This document shows positions 45,315 through 54,100 of a stretch of 64,000 nt of DNA, one piece after another (positions within the stretch are counted from its first letter, which is position 1; the number at the start of each line of letters is the position of its first letter). This stretch comes from Onishia taeanensis (GTDB lineage: Bacteria > Pseudomonadota > Gammaproteobacteria > Pseudomonadales > Halomonadaceae). A program made the position numbers and the translations under genes. The stretch spans positions 62,001-126,000 of the forward strand of contig NZ_JABVXC010000013.1 of NCBI RefSeq assembly GCF_013349955.1. The letters run 5' to 3'. Below the pieces are notes generated by a model, which made no database searches, was not told the DNA's origin, and was given only the letters and a program-made list of their open reading frames with translations.

Positions 45315-46667
45315 TCAGGACGGCTTGTGTTCGGCGGGCCCGGCCTCGCGGTTGGGCAGTACCAGGTTCATGATGATGGCGCACAGTGCGCCGGGAATCA
45401 GCCCGGATTCGATGATCGCCTGGAGGTTCTCGCCGAGGCCCGCATAAAGGCCCTGCTGCGCCGGCAGGCCGATGGCCGCCGACAGCGAGACGCCGATGAT
45501 CACCATGTTGCGCTTGTCGAAGGCGATATGGGAAAGCATCTTGATGCCGGCACTGGCGATCATGCCGAACATGATCAGTACCGCGCCGCCGAGCACGGCG
45601 TCGGGAATGCTCGAGATCAGTGCGCCCAGTTTGGGGACCAGGCCGGCGATCACCAGGAAGGCCCCGCCGATCGCCACCACATAGCGGCTGACCACTCCGG
45701 TCAGCGCCACCATGCCGACGTTCTGGCTGAAGCTGATCTGCGGGAAGGCGTTGAACACCGCGGCGAACACGCTGGACAGGCCGTCGGCCATTACGCCACC
45801 GGAGAGCTCGCGGCGGGTCGGCTGGCGATCCATGCCGCCCGACGTCGTGCCGACGATATCGGCAATCGATTCGGCGCAGGTCACCACCGCCAGCAGCACC
45901 ACCGGCAGGATCGCCGCCAGATGGAACTCGACACCGATGGCAAACGGCGTCGGCAGCGATAGCCAGCTCGCCTTACCCACCGCCGAGACATCCACCAGAC
46001 CGAAGGCCGCGGCGGTGGCGTAGCCCGCCAGCAGGCCGATCAGCGGTGCGGCCTCTGACCAGATGCCGCGGCCGAACTGATGCAGCCCCAGGGTCACCAA
46101 CAGCACCAGTGCCGCCAACAGCAGGTGATGCGGGGCGCCGAAGTCCTCGGCGCCAAAGCCGCCGCCCACATAGGCAAAGCCAACCGGAATCAGCAGGGTG
46201 CCGAGCATGACCACGAAGCTGCCGGTCACCACCGGCGGGAACAGGAAGCGCACCCAGCGCAGGCAACTGCCGACCAGCGCCATGGCGATGCCCCCGCACA
46301 GCCCGGCGCCGAGCGCGGCGGGCAGGCCCATGCCCACGGCGATGGGAATCAGCACCGGCACGAAACCGAAGCTGGTGCCCATCACGATCGGCAGTCGCGC
46401 GCCGATTGGCCCCAGGCCCAGCGATTGCAGCAGGGTCGCGGCGCCGGCAACGAACATCGCCGCCTGGATCATGAAGGCGGTCTGCTCGGCGGGCAGGCCG
46501 GCGGCACCAGCGATGATGATGGGGACGGTGACGTTGGCGACGAACATCGCCAGTACGTGCTGCAGCCCCAACGGAATCGCTCGGGTCAGGGGTGGCAGGG
46601 CATTGACGTCATGGGTGCTGCGAGCGCGCGAGGGCGCATCGGCGAGCGAGTCGCTGTGAAGGGTCAT
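45315..46667 (-). CDS. NCS2-family xanthine/uracil permease
   Basis: The 450-residue membrane protein with about 14 helices belongs to the nucleobase-ascorbate (NCS2) proton symporters. It has AIPLGLQHVLAMFVANVTVP at the first helix, SFGFVPVLIPIAVGMGLPAA, the substrate-site TCAESIADIVGTTSGGMDRQ, NAFPQISFSQNVGMVALTGV and SSIPDAVLGGAVLIMFGMIA. The motifs FSQNVG and NAFP suit xanthine or urate carriers, and its place at the end of the ureide island supports a purine substrate. The ATG at 46667 follows AGGAT. The open frame extends further, to 46844, without coding character. A TGTATACA operator-like site is about 140 bp upstream. Confidence 0.9.
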   Translation of the reverse strand: MTLHSDSLADAPSRARSTHDVNALPPLTRAIPLGLQHVLAMFVANVTVPIIIAGAAGLPAEQTAFMIQAAMFVAGAATLLQSLGLGPIGARLPIVMGTSFGFVPVLIPIAVGMGLPAALGAGLCGGIAMALVGSCLRWVRFLFPPVVTGSFVVMLGTLLIPVGFAYVGGGFGAEDFGAPHHLLLAALVLLVTLGLHQFGRGIWSEAAPLIGLLAGYATAAAFGLVDVSAVGKASWLSLPTPFAIGVEFHLAAILPVVLLAVVTCAESIADIVGTTSGGMDRQPTRRELSGGVMADGLSSVFAAVFNAFPQISFSQNVGMVALTGVVSRYVVAIGGAFLVIAGLVPKLGALISSIPDAVLGGAVLIMFGMIASAGIKMLSHIAFDKRNMVIIGVSLSAAIGLPAQQGLYAGLGENLQAIIESGLIPGALCAIIMNLVLPNREAGPAEHKPS

Positions 46668-46802
46668 CCTGGGTTCTCCGCATGCATTGTTGTTGATGAT
46701 TGGGGATGCTGGAGCGGGCGTGGGATGGCCCGCGAAACCATCGCGGGCGGGTGCGGTGGCGTCGACAGGTCGCCTGTTCGAGGGTCCACACCTTGGAATA
46801 TT

Positions 46803-46824
46803 TTGTATACATTCCTTGTATATC
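46803..46824 (-). promoter_or_regulatory. candidate operator/promoter of the xanthine permease gene
   Basis: TTGTATAC and TTGTATAT occur 13 bp apart (46803 and 46816), the first including the palindrome TGTATACA, which is also present between uraD and uraH. Flanking GGAAT (46795-46799) and ATTCC (46811-46815) add another inverted pair. The island stands out as AT-rich in GC-rich DNA, about 140 bp before the permease ATG, which suggests promoter plus operator. Confidence 0.5.
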
Positions 46825-46905
46825 ATCAACTGGCTCGACCGCAAGCTGTGTCGGTGGATAGCCAGTCGCGAAGGTTGGCCGAGTAGGAACGCAAGAAAGC
46901 ATGTA

Positions 46906-46933
46906 AAACGCCGCCTCGTGGGCGGCGCTTTTG
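46906..46933. terminator. bidirectional hairpin terminator after trhO
   Basis: CGCCGCC-TCGTG-GGCGGCG has CTTTT after it on the + strand and TTTTA on the - strand. On the - strand it lies 22 bp after the trhO stop and should end that transcript. Confidence 0.75.
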
Positions 46934-46955
46934 ATCGTGAGGGACGGGTGTAGGC

Positions 46956-47939
46956 TTACTGAGTGTCTTCGCTGGTCTGCCTGTTTGCGCCTGCCTTCAT
47001 CTGACGCGGGTCGCGGCCCAGCGGATGCGGCTCGCCGCGCTGCTTGGCCAGCTGGATCTGGCGCTGGCGCTCGCGGGCGCCAGCGCGAGTCTTCTCGGGC
47101 AGCGAGTCGAAGCAGTGCGGGCAGCTCACGCCTGGCTCATAGGTCTCGGCGCGCTGATCTTCGGCGGAGATCGGCATGCGGCAGGCGTGGCACTGGTCGA
47201 ATACGCCCTCGCTCAGGTCGTGACGCACCGTCACCCGATTGTCGAAGACGAAGCAGTCGCCGCGCCACATCGACTCATTCTCGGGCACTTTCTCTAGATA
47301 GTTGAGAATGCCGCCCTTGAGGTGGAAGACTTCCTCGAAGCCCTCGTGGAGCATGAAGCTAGAGGCCTTCTCGCAGCGGATGCCGCCGGTGCAGAACATG
47401 GCCACCTTCTTGTGCTTGGCCGGATCGTAATGCGCTTTGACGTAATCCGGGAACTCGCGGAATGACTTGGTCTGGGGATCGACGGCGCCCTCGAAGGAGC
47501 CGATCGCCACTTCATAGTCGTTGCGGGTGTCGATGACCAGCACCTCGGGGTCGGCGATGACCGCGTTCCACTCCTCGGGATCGACGTAGGTGCCGACCTT
47601 GGCGTTGGGGTCGACGTCCGGCACGCCCATGGTGACGATTTCGCGCTTCAGCTTGACCTTGGTGCGGTAGAACGGATGCTCGTCGCAGTAGGATTCCTTG
47701 TGATCCACGTCGGCAAGGCGCGGGTCACGGCCAAGCCAGCCAAGCAGGGCATCGATGCCCTCGCGGGTGCCGGAGACGGTGCCGTTGATGCCTTCCCGAG
47801 CCAGTAGCAGGGTGCCCTTGACGTCATAGGTCAGCATGGCCTGGCGCAGCGGCTCGCGCAGGGCCTCGAAGTCATCCAGCGTTACGAACTTGTAGAGGGC
47901 GGCAACGACGATGCCCCCCTCGATGTGAGGTGATGCCAT
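46956..47939 (-). CDS. trhO: tRNA uridine(34) hydroxylase (rhodanese-family, UPF0176)
   Basis: TrhO (YceA) makes 5-hydroxyuridine at position 34 of tRNAs, the precursor of cmo5U. The 327 residues have [54 protein letters not shown], rhodanese motif [18 protein letters not shown], the active-site loop [17 protein letters not shown] and a C-terminal zinc-type region with [12 protein letters not shown] and CPHCFDSL. It appears complete, with a Lys/Arg-rich tail. Strand and size match other gammaproteobacteria. Confidence 0.93.
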   Translation of the reverse strand: MASPHIEGGIVVAALYKFVTLDDFEALREPLRQAMLTYDVKGTLLLAREGINGTVSGTREGIDALLGWLGRDPRLADVDHKESYCDEHPFYRTKVKLKREIVTMGVPDVDPNAKVGTYVDPEEWNAVIADPEVLVIDTRNDYEVAIGSFEGAVDPQTKSFREFPDYVKAHYDPAKHKKVAMFCTGGIRCEKASSFMLHEGFEEVFHLKGGILNYLEKVPENESMWRGDCFVFDNRVTVRHDLSEGVFDQCHACRMPISAEDQRAETYEPGVSCPHCFDSLPEKTRAGARERQRQIQLAKQRGEPHPLGRDPRQMKAGANRQTSEDTQ

Positions 47940-48097
47940 GAAGCTCTCCTGGTTGTCGTCCTCGCAAAGGACGGACCGGGGTTGAAAGTGGCAAGCATTT
48001 TACCCGCCCGACGAGGCGTGCGCACCCCGCGGGCCTTGATCTCGATCAGGCCGGTGACGAGTTGGCGTGGTCAGTGGTGTGGTCAGGTGTGCCCAAA

Positions 48098-48134
48098 CGC
48101 CACGACCCCGGCCGCTAAAGCCGGGGTCGTGGCG
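48098..48134. terminator. long perfect hairpin downstream of serA
   Basis: CGCCACGACCCCGGC and its complement form a 15-bp perfect stem around a 7-nt loop (CGCTAAA). On the - strand it is followed by TTTGGG, about 100 bp after the serA stop. The short T-run makes it an imperfect terminator. Confidence 0.6.
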
Positions 48135-48181
48135 TTGATGCAGGGCGTGCCCGCTCAGGGCTAGCTTCGCGGAGGCACGCT

Positions 48182-48238
48182 AGACCCGGTCAGGCGAGAC
48201 CCGGTCAGGCGAGACCCGGTCAGGCGAGACCCGGTCAC
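48182..48238. repeat. 15-bp tandem repeat, 3.8 copies, running into the serA stop codon
   Basis: AGACCCGGTCAGGCG is repeated exactly at 48182, 48197 and 48212. A fourth partial unit, AGACCCGGTCA, reaches 48237 and includes the serA TGA (reverse complement TCA, 48235-48237). The array therefore abuts and includes the end of the gene. Confidence 0.9.
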
Positions 48239-49485
48239 TCCGAATAGTTGGTTTCGGAGTAGAGCACGCGGATACGCAGGGTATGCGCGACCTCCTTGAG
48301 GGCCTCGAGGGCCTGCGGGCCATAAGCCTTGTCCACGTCGATCACCACGTAGCCGACCTCTTCATTGGTCTGCAGGTACTGGCCGGAGATATTGATGCCG
48401 TTCTCCGACAGCACGCGGTTGATCTCGGACAGCACGCCGGGCACGTTCTCGTGGATGTGCAGCAGGCGGTGCTTGTCCGGGTGCGCCGGCAGGGCCACTT
48501 CGGGGAAGTTGACCGAGGTGATGGTGGTGCCGTTGTCGGAGTAGGTGATCAGCTTTTCTGCGACCTCGACGCCGATATTCTCCTGGGCTTCCAGGGTCGA
48601 GCCGCCGATGTGCGGGGTCAGAATCACGTTCTCCAAGCCGCGCAGCGGGCTGACGAATTCCTCGCTGTTGCCCTTGGGCTCGACCGGGAAGACATCGATG
48701 GCCGCGCCGAGCAGGCGCCCTTCCTTCAGGGACTCGGCCAGCGGTTCGATTTCCACCACGCTGCCGCGCGAGGCGTTGATCAGAATGCCGCCCTGCTTCA
48801 TCAGGCCGATCTGCTCGGTGCCAATCATCCAGCGGGTCGAGGGCAGGTCGGGCACGTGCAGGCTGACGATGTCGGCGCGGGCCAGCAGTTCCTCGAGGCT
48901 GCCCACCTGGCGGGCGTTGCCCATGGCCAGCTTGGTCACCACGTCATAGTAGATGACGTCGAAGCCAAGCGACTCGGAGAGCACTGACAGCTGAGCACCG
49001 ATGCTGCCGTAGCCGACGATGCCCAGCGTCTTACCGCGAGCTTCGTGGGAGTTCTTGGCACTCTTCAGCCAGCCGCCCTTGTGGGCCTGAGCATTCTTCT
49101 CCGGAATGCCGCGCAGCAGCATGATGGCCTCGGCCAGCACCAGCTCCGCCACCGAGCGGGTGTTGGAGTAGGGGGCATTGAACACCGGGATGCCGCGCTT
49201 GAGCGCCGCGTTCAGGTCGACCTGGTTGGTGCCGATGCAGAAGCAGCCCACCGCAACGAGTTTCTCGGCGGCGGCAAAGACACGCTCGGTCAGCTGGGTG
49301 CGGGAACGTAGGCCGATGAAGTGAACATCGCGGATCTTCTCGATCAGTGATTCTTCATCCAGCGAGGTGGAGAGATGCTCGATGTTGGTGTAACCGGCAT
49401 TCAGGAAGTTGTCCACCGCGCTCTGGTGGACGCCCTCGAGCAGCAGGATCTTGATCTTGCTCTTGTCCAGGGACGTTTTGGCCAT
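48235..49485 (-). CDS. serA: D-3-phosphoglycerate dehydrogenase
   Basis: This NAD-dependent enzyme starts serine synthesis from 3-phosphoglycerate. The 416 residues are collinear with E. coli SerA: IKILLLEGVHQSAVDNFLNA, FIGLRSRTQLTERVF, GCFCIGTNQVDLNAALKRGI, the NAD site LGIVGYGSIGAQLSVLSESL, the catalytic NASRGSVVEI and LTPHIGGSTLEAQENIGVEV, and a C-terminal ACT domain (about 340-416, LLHIHENVPGVLSEINRVL) for serine feedback. The last codons coincide with a 15-bp tandem repeat. Confidence 0.97.
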   Translation of the reverse strand: MAKTSLDKSKIKILLLEGVHQSAVDNFLNAGYTNIEHLSTSLDEESLIEKIRDVHFIGLRSRTQLTERVFAAAEKLVAVGCFCIGTNQVDLNAALKRGIPVFNAPYSNTRSVAELVLAEAIMLLRGIPEKNAQAHKGGWLKSAKNSHEARGKTLGIVGYGSIGAQLSVLSESLGFDVIYYDVVTKLAMGNARQVGSLEELLARADIVSLHVPDLPSTRWMIGTEQIGLMKQGGILINASRGSVVEIEPLAESLKEGRLLGAAIDVFPVEPKGNSEEFVSPLRGLENVILTPHIGGSTLEAQENIGVEVAEKLITYSDNGTTITSVNFPEVALPAHPDKHRLLHIHENVPGVLSEINRVLSENGINISGQYLQTNEEVGYVVIDVDKAYGPQALEALKEVAHTLRIRVLYSETNYSE

Positions 49486-49922
49486 TGTCGAATCAACCCT
49501 ATCGTTGGCGTGAGTCGCCTAGTTCTGCGAGACCCGGCCAACCACGGGCGCGGTGCCTCTTGATGATATGTCGTCTGTTGGCCTGTTGAGGCTCCATCCC
49601 GTGGCGCCCAGACTAAGCGCCGTCCCTACTAGTTGGTCGCCCTTGACAGCTTGATAGGTGCGAGAAGTAAGGAGCGAGAAGTAAGAAGCGAGAAGCAGGG
49701 TCAACAGGGCGCATATCCTAGCACAGACGCGGCCTCCGCCGTGGGTGACCGGAATGAAAATGCTGCTTGCTGGTCATGAACGGGCTGCATGAACAGCAGG
49801 AATGAGGGTGGTGCAAGTCGGGCACGGGGCAGACGCACCCCCGGGGGTTGCGTGTATACTGATCGACCAGATTTTTTTGACGCGCGCGGGCCCGGCGGCC
49901 TGCCCACGACAGCGAGATGCCC
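49486..49922. other. divergent intergenic region between serA and xseB
   Basis: The 437 bp contain no convincing gene. They hold a 14-bp near-tandem repeat (49658-49699) and a TATACT -10 candidate at 49855-49860 for xseB-ispA-dxs with no clear -35. The repeat lies in what would be the serA leader region. Confidence 0.5.
49658..49699. repeat. 14-bp tandem repeat, three copies
   Basis: GTGCGAGAAGTAAG, GAGCGAGAAGTAAG and AAGCGAGAAGCAGG follow head to tail and share GCGAGAAG. They lie about 170 bp upstream of serA. Confidence 0.8.
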
Positions 49923-50195
49923 ATGGCCGATCAGGACAGCATGCCGGATGCCGGTGCGCCCCCTCAGGATTTTGCCTCGACCCTCGAGCGGCTCGAAGCC
50001 TTGGTGACTCGTCTCGAGTCCGGTGAGTTGAGCCTCGAGGCCTCGCTTACCGCCTTCGAGCAGGGCGTGGGGCTGACCCGTGAGGCCCAGCGCCGCCTCG
50101 ATGCAGCGGAACTCAAGGTGCGTAGCCTGGTCGAGGGCGGCGATGGCGATCTCGATGAAGCGCCCTTCCCAGGCGCTGCGGAGGACGTGCGGTGA
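49923..50195 (+). CDS. xseB: exodeoxyribonuclease VII small subunit
   Basis: This small helical protein binds XseA to form the single-strand-specific exonuclease VII. The 90 residues have [40 protein letters not shown] and [16 protein letters not shown] 49917 is also in frame, but the 49923 start sits at a better distance from GCGAG. It begins xseB-ispA-dxs, a standard isoprenoid operon. The ispA GTG overlaps its stop as GTGA. Confidence 0.92.
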   Translation: MADQDSMPDAGAPPQDFASTLERLEALVTRLESGELSLEASLTAFEQGVGLTREAQRRLDAAELKVRSLVEGGDGDLDEAPFPGAAEDVR

Positions 50196-51139
50196 GTGCT
50201 CAGGAAAGTGCCCAAGAGAGTGCCCAAGAGAGTGCCCAGGAAAACGCGTCGGCCGTCGCCGGGCCGGTGACGCTGAAGACTAGGTTGAGCGCTGACCAAG
50301 CGCGCATCGATGCCTGGCTCCAGGCGCTGTTCGCGACGCCGAGCGTGGCCGAGCGCCTCGACGCCGCCATGCGACATGGTGTATTGGGCGGCGGCAAGCG
50401 TCTGCGGCCGGTACTGGTGTATGCCGCCGGCCGCGCCCTGGGTGCTACCGATGAGGCGCTCGATCCGCCCGCCGCGGCGGTGGAACTGATTCACGCCTAC
50501 TCGCTGGTGCACGACGATCTACCGGCGATGGACAACGATGATCTACGCCGTGGCCAGCCGACGGTCCATCGGGCCTTCGATGAGGCCAGCGCGATTCTCG
50601 CTGGCGATGCCCTGCAGACCCTGGCCTTCGAGGTACTGGCGCGCCAGGCACATCCGCGGCTGGCCGCCCTGGTGGCGACGCTGGCGGAGGCCTCCGGGCG
50701 CAGCGGCATGGCGGCCGGTCAGGCGCTGGATCTCGCCGCGGTGGGCCAGCCGGCCGATCTCGAGGCGTTGGCCCGCATGCATAGCCACAAGACCGGCGCG
50801 CTGATTCGTGCCGCCGTTCGCCTGGGTGGCCTCACGGCCGTCGAGGCAGACGACCCGCGCCTGGTGGCGTTGGACGCCTACGCGGCGGCGGTCGGCCTGG
50901 CCTTTCAGATCCAGGACGACATTCTCGACGTCACCGGTGATACCGTGACGCTGGGCAAGACCTCGGGGGCCGATGCCGCCCGAGACAAGCCGACCTATCC
51001 GGCCCTGCTCGGCCTCGATGGCGCTCGCGCCATGGCCGATGACCTGCTCGACGAGGCCCTGGCGGCGCTGGCGCCATTGGGCGACGAGGCCGCTACCCTG
51101 GCCGCCCTGGCTCGCCACATGATCGAGCGCGACCACTGA
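50192..51139 (+). CDS. ispA: farnesyl diphosphate synthase (polyprenyl synthetase)
   Basis: This enzyme condenses dimethylallyl and isopentenyl diphosphates to farnesyl diphosphate. The 315 residues have [15 protein letters not shown], the first aspartate-rich motif [33 protein letters not shown] and the second motif [13 protein letters not shown]. The GTG start overlaps xseB by 4 bp. The first 20 residues are a repeated AQES tetrapeptide encoded by four 12-bp units (50195-50242), outside the catalytic fold. dxs follows 16 bp later. Confidence 0.95.
   Translation: MSAQESAQESAQESAQENASAVAGPVTLKTRLSADQARIDAWLQALFATPSVAERLDAAMRHGVLGGGKRLRPVLVYAAGRALGATDEALDPPAAAVELIHAYSLVHDDLPAMDNDDLRRGQPTVHRAFDEASAILAGDALQTLAFEVLARQAHPRLAALVATLAEASGRSGMAAGQALDLAAVGQPADLEALARMHSHKTGALIRAAVRLGGLTAVEADDPRLVALDAYAAAVGLAFQIQDDILDVTGDTVTLGKTSGADAARDKPTYPALLGLDGARAMADDLLDEALAALAPLGDEAATLAALARHMIERDH
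50195..50242 (+). repeat. in-frame 12-bp repeat, four copies, at the start of ispA
   Basis: AGTGCTCAGGAA, AGTGCCCAAGAG twice, then AGTGCCCAGGAA encode SAQE four times. The copies are nearly identical in DNA as well as protein, so the array is young, and it sits just after the xseB/ispA overlap. Confidence 0.9.
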
Positions 51140-51155
51140 CACGATAGATGCCCAC

Positions 51156-53072
51156 ATGAAGCTGTTCGACGAGATTCCCGCCGAGCGTCCGGCCACGCCG
51201 CTGCTCGACACCCTGGATACGCCCGCCGCGCTGCATGCGATGAGCGCGACTCAGCTCGCCCAGTTGGCCGATGAACTGCGCGCCTACCTCTTATATAGCG
51301 TTGGCGTCAGCGGCGGCCACTTTGGCGCCGGGCTCGGCGTGGTGGAGCTCACCGTGGCGCTGCATCAGGCGCTGGACACCCCCCATGACCGACTGGTCTG
51401 GGACGTCGGTCACCAGGCCTATCCGCACAAGATTCTTACCGGCCGGCGCGAGGCGATGCTTGGCATTCGTCAGCATGGCGGCCTGGCCGCCTTCCCGCGG
51501 CGTAGCGAGTCGGAATTCGACACCTTCGGGGTCGGCCACTCCAGCACCTCGATCTCGGCGGCCCTCGGCATGGCGCTGGCCGCTCGCGCCCAGGGCGAGG
51601 ATCGCCGCGTCTGTGCGGTCATCGGCGATGGCGCCCTGACCGCCGGCATGGCCTTCGAGGCCCTGGCCCACGCCGGGCATGTTGACGCCAACCTGCTGGT
51701 GGTGCTGAACGACAACGAGATGTCGATCTCCGAGAACGTCGGCGGCATGGCCAGCTACCTGGCCAAGATCCTCACCAGCAAGCCCTATACCATGATGCGC
51801 GAGAACTCCAAGCGCATGCTCTCGCACCTGCCCGGCGCGCTGGAGCTGGCACGCCGCACCGAAGAGCACATGAAGGGCATGGTCAGCCCGGCGACGCTGT
51901 TCGAGGAAATGGGCTTCAACTACATCGGCCCCATCGACGGTCACGATCTGCCGCTGCTGATCCAGACCCTGCGCAGCATGCGCGACCTGGAGGGCCCGCA
52001 GTTCCTGCACGTCAAGACGCGCAAGGGTCGCGGCTTCGAGCCCGCCGAAGCCGATCCGATCGGCTATCACGCCATCACCAAGCTCGAAAAGCCCAGCGCG
52101 CCGCCGGCCGCATCGCCGGCGCCGGTGATGCCGCCGGGCGCCACGGCCCCGCGCCCGAAGCCGAAGAAGTATTGCAACGTCTTCGGCGACTGGCTGTGCG
52201 ACATGGCCGCCGCGGACGAGCGGCTGCTTGGCATTACGCCGGCAATGCGCGAAGGCTCGGATCTCGTGCGCTTCTCCAAGGAATACCCCGAGCGCTATTT
52301 CGATGTGGCGATTGCCGAGCAGCATGCAGTGACGCTGGCGGCCGGCATGGCTTGCGAGGGCAGCAAGCCGGTGGTGGCGATCTACTCGACCTTCCTGCAG
52401 CGCGGCTACGATCAGCTGATTCACGATGTCGCCGTGCAGGAGCTGGACGTCACCTTCGCCATCGACCGTGCCGGTTTGGTCGGTGAGGATGGCCCCACGC
52501 ATCACGGGGCCATGGACCTGTCCTTCCTGCGCTGCGTGCCCGGCATGGTGGTCCTGGCTCCGGCCAACGAGGCCGAGTGTCGCGCCATGCTTTCGGCGGC
52601 CTATCATCACCCGGGGCCGGCAGCGGTGCGCTATCCGCGTGGAACTGGTCCAGGGGTGGAGATTCCTTCGCACCTCGAGCCGGTAGAGATCGGCAAGGCG
52701 GAGATGCGCCGTCAGGGCCATGGCATCGCCATATTGGCTTTCGGTAGCCTCAACGGTGCCGCCGCCGAGGTCGCCGAGCGCCTGGACGCTACCCACTTCA
52801 ACATGCGCTCGGTGAAGCCACTGGATCGAGAGGCGGTGCTGGCGGCGGCGCGCTATCATGACCTGCTGGTGACTCTCGAGGAAAACGTGGTGGCCGGCGG
52901 GGCCGGCAGCGCCGTCAATGAGCTGCTCGCCGAGGCCGGCGAGCCGGTGTCTGTGCTCAACCTGGGCCTGCCCGACGCCTTTGTTGAGCATGGCACGCCC
53001 GCCGAGCTGCTCAGCGACTGCGGTCTCGACGTCTCCGGCATCGAGGCTTCCATCCTGGCGCGTCGAGCCTAG
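51156..53072 (+). CDS. dxs: 1-deoxy-D-xylulose-5-phosphate synthase
   Basis: This thiamine-diphosphate enzyme makes DXP from pyruvate and glyceraldehyde-3-phosphate, the entry to the MEP isoprenoid pathway. The 638 residues have [58 protein letters not shown], the ThDP-binding [19 protein letters not shown] to LNDNEMSIS, and the transketolase-type [21 protein letters not shown] Pro/Ala-rich insert (about residues 308-330) separates the two halves. It ends the xseB-ispA-dxs operon, with a GC hairpin and TTTT after it (53121-53144). Confidence 0.97.
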   Translation: MKLFDEIPAERPATPLLDTLDTPAALHAMSATQLAQLADELRAYLLYSVGVSGGHFGAGLGVVELTVALHQALDTPHDRLVWDVGHQAYPHKILTGRREAMLGIRQHGGLAAFPRRSESEFDTFGVGHSSTSISAALGMALAARAQGEDRRVCAVIGDGALTAGMAFEALAHAGHVDANLLVVLNDNEMSISENVGGMASYLAKILTSKPYTMMRENSKRMLSHLPGALELARRTEEHMKGMVSPATLFEEMGFNYIGPIDGHDLPLLIQTLRSMRDLEGPQFLHVKTRKGRGFEPAEADPIGYHAITKLEKPSAPPAASPAPVMPPGATAPRPKPKKYCNVFGDWLCDMAAADERLLGITPAMREGSDLVRFSKEYPERYFDVAIAEQHAVTLAAGMACEGSKPVVAIYSTFLQRGYDQLIHDVAVQELDVTFAIDRAGLVGEDGPTHHGAMDLSFLRCVPGMVVLAPANEAECRAMLSAAYHHPGPAAVRYPRGTGPGVEIPSHLEPVEIGKAEMRRQGHGIAILAFGSLNGAAAEVAERLDATHFNMRSVKPLDREAVLAAARYHDLLVTLEENVVAGGAGSAVNELLAEAGEPVSVLNLGLPDAFVEHGTPAELLSDCGLDVSGIEASILARRA

Positions 53073-53120
53073 GTGCTTGCTGCAACGGGCTCGATAGTCT
53101 TGCCTCCCAGTGACTAGTCA

Positions 53121-53144
53121 CGCCGCCCCCCGGGGCGGCGTTTT
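53121..53144 (+). terminator. terminator of xseB-ispA-dxs
   Basis: CGCCGCCCC and GGGGCGGCG form a GC-rich stem followed by TTTTCG. The palindrome GTGACTAGTCAC immediately precedes it (53110-53121). Confidence 0.75.
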
Positions 53145-53212
53145 CGTTGCAGGCCCCGTTGTAGACACCGACGCCGATAGGCAGAGCGCATCGACCATAT
53201 TGCGACAAACTG

Positions 53213-53236
53213 TTAGTAAGCTAATTAACTTGCTAA
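53213..53236 (+). promoter_or_regulatory. near-palindromic operator of the first small-protein cassette
   Basis: TTAGTAAGCTAA and TTAACTTGCTAA form a 24-bp inverted repeat with 10 of 12 positions matched. It lies 44 bp before the ATG, exactly as in the second cassette (53748-53771). The AT-rich segment just after it, TAGTAT (53236-53241), could be a -10. Confidence 0.65.
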
Positions 53237-53280
53237 TAGTATTCTCCTCATAGCAACGCAGCGCAAAGGAGATTCGCTAT

Positions 53281-53565
53281 ATGAAACGCCCACTTATTCT
53301 CGCCGCAGTCGTCGCCGCCGTTCTGCCGATGGCCGCCCAGGCAAGCGTTGCCACCGAACGTGCCCTCGACGTCAACCAGGCGGCCCCTGAACAGGTGCAT
53401 TCCAGTGCCTCCAGTCAGCCGGTCGCCGATTTTCGCATCAATGACGCCAGCGCTAGCTTGGCCGAGGCGCGCCAGTCGCTGCTCGCCCAGCAGGAACGTC
53501 ATACCGACTTTTCGCGTCAGGCGCAGGCCGAGGCACTGAGCCATGCTCAGGCAGCAACCCATTAA
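53281..53565 (+). CDS. small exported protein, cassette copy 1
   Basis: The 94-residue protein has an N-terminal signal peptide (MKRPLILAAVVAAVLPMAAQ, cut probably after QAS or AQA). The mature form of about 73 residues is hydrophilic, rich in Ala, Gln and Glu, and its second half (SLAEARQSLLAQQERH onward) looks helical. I recognise no domain. It is paralogous to the 94-residue protein at 53816 (about 70 of 94 residues identical by eye). Residues 17-39, including ATERALDVNQAAPEQV, and QPVADFRINDAS are identical, and most change is in 40-48 and the tail. AAAGGAG precedes the ATG. It is a single-gene unit with its own operator and terminator. Confidence 0.85.
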   Translation: MKRPLILAAVVAAVLPMAAQASVATERALDVNQAAPEQVHSSASSQPVADFRINDASASLAEARQSLLAQQERHTDFSRQAQAEALSHAQAATH

Positions 53566-53626
53566 GGCTAGCGTTCTTCGTAAGCTGACGACCATCGCGA
53601 AAGAGTGACTTTTTCACCCCTTGCCT

Positions 53627-53653
53627 GGCCCCACTTCGGTGGGGTCTTTTTTT
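53627..53653 (+). terminator. terminator of cassette copy 1
   Basis: CCCCAC-TTCG-GTGGGG, extended by outer G-T and G-C pairs, is followed by seven T residues. It is nearly identical, with flank CCTTGCCTG, to the terminator of copy 2. Confidence 0.9.
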
Positions 53654-53747
53654 GTCTACCAGTACACCGGGTTCGACGCTGTTGGGACACCAGGCCCCTG
53701 AGCGAACGGCGATAGCGAGCAAGCACCACAAATATCGGAATAAACTA

Positions 53748-53771
53748 TTAGCATGTTAATTAACATGCTAA
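53748..53771 (+). promoter_or_regulatory. perfect 24-bp palindromic operator of the second cassette
   Basis: The half-site TTAGCATGTTAA is followed directly by its exact reverse complement, TTAACATGCTAA. The start ATG is 44 bp downstream, the same spacing as copy 1. The sequence after it, TATTAT (53771-53776), could be a -10, so a bound dimer would cover the promoter. Confidence 0.75.
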
Positions 53772-53815
53772 TATTATCACTAGCATAGCAACATAGCCCA
53801 AAGGAGATTCGCTAT

Positions 53816-54100
53816 ATGAAACGCCAACTTACTCTCGCCGCTCTGGTCGTCGCCGTTCTGCCGATGGCCGCTCAGGCAAGCGTTGCCACCGAACGTGCCC
53901 TCGACGTCAACCAGGCTGCCCCCGAACAGGTGTCGGTCGTTGATACCCGTCAGCCGGTCGCCGACTTTCGCATCAACGACGCCAGTGCAGGTCTTGCCGA
54001 GGCAAGCCACGCGCTGATCGCCCAGCAAGAGCGTCGTACTCACTTTTCGGCTGAGGCCCAGGCCGATTCGCTGGGCCATGCCCAGGCTGCAACCCGTTAA
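53816..54100 (+). CDS. small exported protein, cassette copy 2
   Basis: This 94-residue paralogue of the protein at 53281 has the same length, signal peptide (MKRQLTLAALVVAVLPMAAQ) and mature layout, with QPVADFRINDASAGLAEASH and a Gln/Ala/Arg-rich helical tail. Upstream CAAAGGAGATTCGCTAT is identical in both copies, so the ribosome site is conserved exactly. Charged residues in the tail differ (ERRTHFSAEAQ against ERHTDFSRQAQ), so the copies have diverged but are both kept open. A perfect 24-bp palindrome precedes it. The function is unknown to me. Confidence 0.85.
   Translation: MKRQLTLAALVVAVLPMAAQASVATERALDVNQAAPEQVSVVDTRQPVADFRINDASAGLAEASHALIAQQERRTHFSAEAQADSLGHAQAATR

Noticed and set aside
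48182..48238. CRISPR-like array near serA
   Set aside because: The repeats are contiguous 15-mers without spacers and no cas genes are present, so it is a simple tandem repeat.
51291..52991. 566-codon - strand open frame opposite dxs
   Set aside because: It is a shadow of dxs, whose full catalytic motifs are on the + strand.
53110..53121. Palindrome GTGACTAGTCAC after dxs as an operator
   Set aside because: It sits directly before the dxs terminator hairpin and far from a start. It is more likely part of the 3' structure.
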